Positions 5,534 to 6,027 of a stretch of 6,027 bases of DNA are shown here, in pieces. The DNA lies in the NCBI GenBank assembly GCA_020050375.1, contig JAGVKR010000148.1, positions 1-6,027 on the forward strand, read 5' to 3'. How positions within the stretch are numbered: the first letter of the stretch is position 1; each line of letters starts with the position of its first letter. A model generated the notes under the pieces. It was given only the letters and a program-made list of their open reading frames with translations. It was not told the origin of the DNA and ran no database searches. The position numbers were made by a program, and so were the translations under genes. Source of the DNA: Planctomycetales bacterium. GTDB taxonomy: Bacteria; Planctomycetota; Planctomycetia; Planctomycetales; Planctomycetaceae.

Positions 5534-5803
5534 ATGCCGGGTGCCGGGGTCAAAGCGGGAAAGCTGGCAGAATCATAATCGGCAAATTAGCGAACGGATT
5601 GTGCTACAGGGTGAATTGCGGGATTGTCGAGCGTGGCCCCGTCGGGTGCGCAAGACGCCCGGCGTAACGCGCGTTTTCGCCCGCTCGACGGGGCCACGCT
5701 CGCGGAGTATGCCAGTCAGCCACCGCATCGAATCGTCGCGGCGGATTGCGATCGGGCTGAAATTAATTTTCCCGCTTTGACCCCGGCACCCAACGCCCGG
5801 CAT
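5534..5803. mobile_element. MITE-like element with long terminal inverted repeats, no transposase
   Basis: A perfect 24-bp inverted repeat bounds this region: 5539-5562 (begins GGGTGCCGGGGTCAAAGCGG) and 5768-5791 (ends TTGACCCCGGCACCC). The match extends outward as ATGCCGGG at 5534-5541 against CCCGGCAT at 5796-5803, because the right arm carries seven extra bases. The interior holds a second perfect 17-bp inverted repeat (5628-5702) and no credible gene; the 87-codon minus-strand frame across it is a translation of repeat sequence. No clear flanking target duplication is seen. The element lies between two convergent genes, a tolerated insertion site. A non-autonomous transposon relic is the best reading; a structured RNA or large bidirectional terminator is the alternative. 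Confidence 0.7.
5628..5702. repeat. Perfect 17-bp inverted repeat nested in the MITE-like element
   Basis: CGAGCGTGGCCCCGTCG at 5628-5644 is the exact reverse complement of CGACGGGGCCACGCTCG at 5686-5702. The 41-base loop contains two further dyads: ACGCC/GGCGT at 5655-5665 and the palindrome AACGCGCGTT at 5666-5675. Such a stem would be very stable as RNA or as a cruciform. It could end transcription from both flanking convergent genes, but there is no T-tract. Confidence 0.8.
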
Positions 5804-5855
5804 CCAACACGATTGTTTCGGCAGAGCACGTCCCAAGCGCTGAAACTGCGCGGCG

Positions 5856-6027
5856 CTAATCGTTCTCGCCGTGCGAGCGTTGGCCCCAGGGGATGGGCAT
5901 CGTGGGGGGCTTTCGGTGCAGCTCGCGGCGCTGGTCTTTGGGGCGGGGGTGGAAGTAGCGGACGAAGGCGCAGAGCTGCTTCACGGCTTCGTTGTAGGCT
6001 CGCTCGCCTTTTTCCTTCGTGGCCAGC
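5856..6027 (-). CDS. C-terminal fragment of an unassigned protein, possibly creatininase family
   Basis: On the minus strand the frame entering at the right edge is open for 56 codons and stops at TAG (5858-5856); the start is outside the window. The peptide begins LATKEKGERAYNEAVKQLCA, continues FVRYFHPRPKDQRRELHRK and ends PPTMPIPWGQRSHGEND. The amphipathic helix KGERAYNEAVKQLCAFVRYF followed by a proline-rich tail resembles the C-terminus of creatininase-family amidohydrolases in planctomycetes, but that assignment is from memory of the family style and is weak. Codon use is typical of the window (GC-rich third positions). The gene converges on the DUF1501 gene, with the MITE-like element between them. 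That it is a real coding tail is much surer than its identity. Confidence 0.72.
   Translation of the reverse strand, partial: LATKEKGERAYNEAVKQLCAFVRYFHPRPKDQRRELHRKPPTMPIPWGQRSHGEND

Noticed and set aside
5573..5836. 87-codon minus-strand open frame
   Set aside because: It lies almost wholly within the inverted-repeat element and its peptide is a translation of both arms.
5815..5846. Hairpin (GTTTC.GC / GC.GAAAC) just downstream of the right-hand minus-strand gene
   Set aside because: The stem is short, has a mismatch or wobble and a 16-base loop, and lacks a T-tract on the minus strand, so it is too weak to call a terminator.

Overview
The window looks like a piece of a planctomycete chromosome (Pirellula/Rhodopirellula/Gemmata-like). 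The base composition is GC-rich. Two genes belong to families that are strongly expanded in Planctomycetes and relatives: a Pirellula/Verrucomicrobium-type membrane-bound dehydrogenase domain protein with HEAT-like repeats, and a DUF1501 protein with a twin-arginine leader. A secreted SH3-like/TPR protein and several palindromic intergenic repeats fit the same picture. The lineage is inferred from protein style only; no rRNA or other phylogenetic marker is present.

Layout, left to right. (1) 1849 down to base 2, minus strand: a 616-codon open frame that runs off the left edge. It encodes a signal peptide or lipobox, a beta-propeller dehydrogenase domain and HEAT-like repeats; the usual C-terminal CxxCH haem domain would lie outside the window. 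Long open frames on the opposite strand here are shadows. (2) 1850-2101: a divergent intergenic region. (3) 2102-3106, plus strand: a secreted SH3-like + TPR protein with a strong Shine-Dalgarno. (4) 3107-3628: a gene-poor stretch holding at least three unrelated palindromic or repeat structures. (5) 3629-3880, plus strand: a doubtful small Cys-rich secreted ORF whose tail runs through an AT-rich hairpin. (6) 3932-5434, plus strand: a complete DUF1501 protein. (7) 5435-5855: a purine-rich tract, then a MITE-like element of about 270 bp with long, nearly perfect terminal inverted repeats and a second, 17-bp perfect inverted repeat nested inside. (8) 5856-6027, minus strand: the C-terminal 56 codons of another gene, possibly creatininase family, convergent with the DUF1501 gene.

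The three main proteins are all predicted to be exported (Sec or lipoprotein, Sec, and Tat). This suits the large, protein-rich periplasm of planctomycetes, but the genes are divergent or widely spaced and there is no evidence that they form one operon or pathway. I found no defence system, CRISPR array, tRNA, rRNA or clearly new multi-gene system. The most unusual content is the set of intergenic palindromic elements, above all the nested inverted-repeat element at 5534-5803 and the GGGGTCA-bounded inverted repeat at 3427-3503.
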